Shown here: one piece after another, positions 31,418 to 32,500 of the stretch
Numbering within the stretch: position 1 is the stretch's first letter
Layout: every line of letters starts with the position of its first letter
Assembly (NCBI GenBank): GCA_028717265.1
Contig: JAQUOE010000016.1
Location: 1 to 32,500 of the forward strand
Direction of reading: 5' to 3'
DNA length: 32,500 nucleotides
DNA from: Actinomycetota bacterium
GTDB lineage: Bacteria > Actinomycetota > Humimicrobiia > Humimicrobiales > Humimicrobiaceae
Translations under genes and position numbers: made by a program
The notes under the pieces: model-generated
What the model was told of the DNA's origin: nothing
Database searches by the model: none
What the model saw: only the letters and a program-made list of their open reading frames with translations

Positions 31418-31847
31418 CGGTCCGAGTAAAAAAATCATAGGAAAAACCGGCGAATTTATTGCCCGAAAGTACCTGGAAGAGGAAGGCTATTTTATATTGG
31501 AAAAAAATTACAGGACCAGATTCGGCGAGATAGATATTATTGCCAGAAGGGGCAGAAATTTAATTTTTACTGAAGTCAAAACAAGGACTACCTGCGAATA
31601 TGGAGATCCGCTGGAATCAATAAATAGATCGAAAGTGGCAAGAATAAAAAAGGTGGCCAATCAGTATATCGTCTCCAGAAGACTTCCTGAATATGATCCG
31701 AGTTTTAATATTATCTCCATAACCATTGGCAGAAGTTTTATCGGGGAAATGGCAATAAAGGGAAATATGCTGCAAGAAATAATCTCACAGGGTGCTTTGA
31801 AAGATAACAGGAATCTGAAGATCGAGCATATAGAAAATGCCTTTTGA
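31413..31847 (+). CDS. yraN: UPF0102 family protein YraN (nuclease-like fold), apparent GTT start
   Basis: A conserved family of restriction-endonuclease-like fold, role not settled. From 31413 it reads (V)SGPSKKIIGKTGEFIARKYLEEEGYFILEKN, the family N-terminus, then RFGEIDIIARRGRNLIFTEVKTR with the Asp ... Glu-x-Lys active-site pattern. The only canonical start in frame is TTG at 31497, which would delete about 28 residues including the conserved GEFIARKYLEEEGY. A TAA at 31410 closes the frame upstream. GTT at 31413, 6 nt after GAGGTG, is the best-placed start and overlaps the rnhB stop; ATC 31434 and ATA 31437 are other options. Length would be 144 residues. The C-terminal 30 residues are not conserved. 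Confidence 0.85.
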   Translation, partial: VSGPSKKIIGKTGEFIARKYLEEEGYFILEKNYRTRFGEIDIIARRGRNLIFTEVKTRTTCEYGDPLESINRSKVARIKKVANQYIVSRRLPEYDPSFNIISITIGRSFIGEMAIKGNMLQEIISQGALKDNRNLKIEHIENAF

Positions 31848-31850
31848 TAA

Positions 31851-31879
31851 ATAACGTTAAACCTGATATTTGACGTTAT
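31851..31879. promoter_or_regulatory. Inverted repeat overlapping a promoter (possible operator)
   Basis: ATAACGTTAAA (31851-31861) and TTTGACGTTAT (31869-31879) are inverted copies with one mismatch as DNA (a wobble pair as RNA), separated by 7 nt. The right arm covers most of the predicted -35 box of the next promoter. No T-run follows, so it does not look like a terminator. Confidence 0.55.
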
Positions 31880-31898
31880 GGAAGTCCTAAAATATAAT
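31870..31898 (+). promoter_or_regulatory. Predicted strong sigma-70-type promoter for the PAS gene
   Basis: TTGACG (31870-31875), a 17-nt spacer and a perfect TATAAT (31893-31898). It is the closest match to consensus seen in the window. The leader to the ATG at 32010 would be about 105 nt, AT-rich, with a short hairpin-like GTTTTATAAAAAC at about 31969-31981. Confidence 0.65.
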
Positions 31899-32009
31899 GT
31901 CTTAAACATATGGATTTATTGTTATTATTTTTGTTATGTTTTTTGAGTAAAAGTGTTTAAAGCGGTTGTTTTATAAAAACGATTATTTAGTAAATTATTT
32001 AGAAAAATC

Positions 32010-32500
32010 ATGGCAACGAAAAAAGAAGTAACAAGAAGCAAAATGAATACTAAACAAAAGAATCAGGTATTAGACGGAATAAAAGCAAGCGAGAACAGAT
32101 TTAAAGAGTTATTCGAGCATATGAGCAGCGGCGTATCGATATTTGAAGCCGTAAATGGTGGCAATGATTTTATTTTCAAAGATTTCAATAGAGCTGCTGA
32201 AAAAATAGAAAAAATCAGAAAAAAAGATGTTACTGGCAGAAGTGTTATGGAAGTTTTTCCGGCAGTAAAAGAATTTGGGCTTTTTGATGTTTTAAAAAGA
32301 GTACATAAAACCGGAACACCCGAAAAACTTCCCATATCTTTTTACAAAGACAATAGGATCTCGGGCTGGAGGCGTAATTATGTCTATAAGCTGCCTTCAG
32401 GGGAAATAATAGCTATTTACGACGACATAACCAGACAGAAACAGGTAGAAGAATCATTAAAAATCAGTGAAAAGTTCAGTTCAAACCTGATGGAGAATTC
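32010..32500 (+). CDS. PAS-domain protein, N-terminal part (3' partial)
   Basis: The first 163 residues of a probable signalling protein, cut by the window end. After a polar start (MATKKEVTRSKMNTKQKN) there is one PAS domain from about 28 to 143: RFKELFEHMSSGVSIFEAV, then DFNRAAEKIEKIRKKDVTGRS, and a closing SGEIIAIYDDITRQK, a typical PAS end. A second repeat seems to begin with EESLKISEKFSSNLMEN. Output domain (histidine kinase, cyclase or other) is not visible. There is no signal peptide or membrane helix in this part. An alternative start is ATG 32043; neither has a clear Shine-Dalgarno. It has its own promoter and does not belong to the housekeeping run before it. Confidence 0.85.
   Translation, partial: MATKKEVTRSKMNTKQKNQVLDGIKASENRFKELFEHMSSGVSIFEAVNGGNDFIFKDFNRAAEKIEKIRKKDVTGRSVMEVFPAVKEFGLFDVLKRVHKTGTPEKLPISFYKDNRISGWRRNYVYKLPSGEIIAIYDDITRQKQVEESLKISEKFSSNLMEN

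Noticed and set aside
1-32500. CRISPR arrays, insertion sequences, phage genes, tRNA or rRNA genes
   Set aside because: None was seen; all gaps are short and AT-rich without repeats or tRNA-like sequences, so the window is core chromosome.

Overview
The window is an AT-rich, gene-dense bacterial chromosome segment of almost entirely housekeeping genes. Every gene is on the + strand except rpmB (L28). It uses standard stop codons, including TGA. Two features point to a deep-branching, AT-rich, probably anaerobic member of the Actinobacteriota. First, an actinobacterial-type integration host factor gene (mihF) lies between pyrE and gmk, in the order pyrF-pyrE-mihF-gmk-rpoZ-coaBC-metK-priA-def-fmt-rsmB. 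Second, the right half follows the actinobacterial order rsmD-coaD-SepIVA/DivIVA-like-rpmF ... rnc-smc-ftsY-ffh-rpsP-khpA-rimM-trmD-rplS-lepB-rnhB-yraN. Class 1B dihydroorotate dehydrogenase (PyrD+PyrK) and an ADP-forming acetyl-CoA synthetase fit anaerobic life. The lineage is inferred from gene content only.

Layout. 1-4282: end of carB, then pyrK, pyrD, pyrF and pyrE (de novo UMP synthesis), several overlapping. 4283-7991: mihF behind its own predicted promoter, then gmk, rpoZ, coaBC and metK. 8005-13287: priA, def, fmt and rsmB (replication restart, N-terminal formyl-Met handling, rRNA methylation). 13288-14380: a GNAT acetyltransferase gene whose stop codon overlaps that of the opposing rpmB, then a 305-bp divergent intergenic region. 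14381-17686: fakA-like, rsmD, coaD and a coiled-coil gene. 17778-23314: rpmF, an acetyl-CoA synthetase plus BioD-like/DRTGG pair, plsX, acpP and rnc. 23337-27868: a very short smc, ftsY and ffh. 27954-31847: rpsP, khpA, rimM, trmD, rplS, lepB, rnhB and yraN behind a good predicted promoter. 31848-32500: a promoter overlapped by an inverted repeat, then a PAS-domain gene cut by the window end.

Most notable points. (1) The Smc protein is only 772 residues long and intact. It keeps both ATPase half-heads but has no recognisable hinge; a linker/helical segment stands in the middle. (2) rsmD and yraN have no ATG/GTG/TTG at their conserved N-termini. They appear to start at ATT and GTT, each behind a good Shine-Dalgarno. 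(3) An acetyl-CoA/acetate energy module sits between rpmF and plsX. (4) The mihF promoter carries a perfect tandem 11-bp repeat, and the PAS gene's promoter carries an operator-like inverted repeat. No tRNA, rRNA, CRISPR array, insertion sequence or phage gene was seen.
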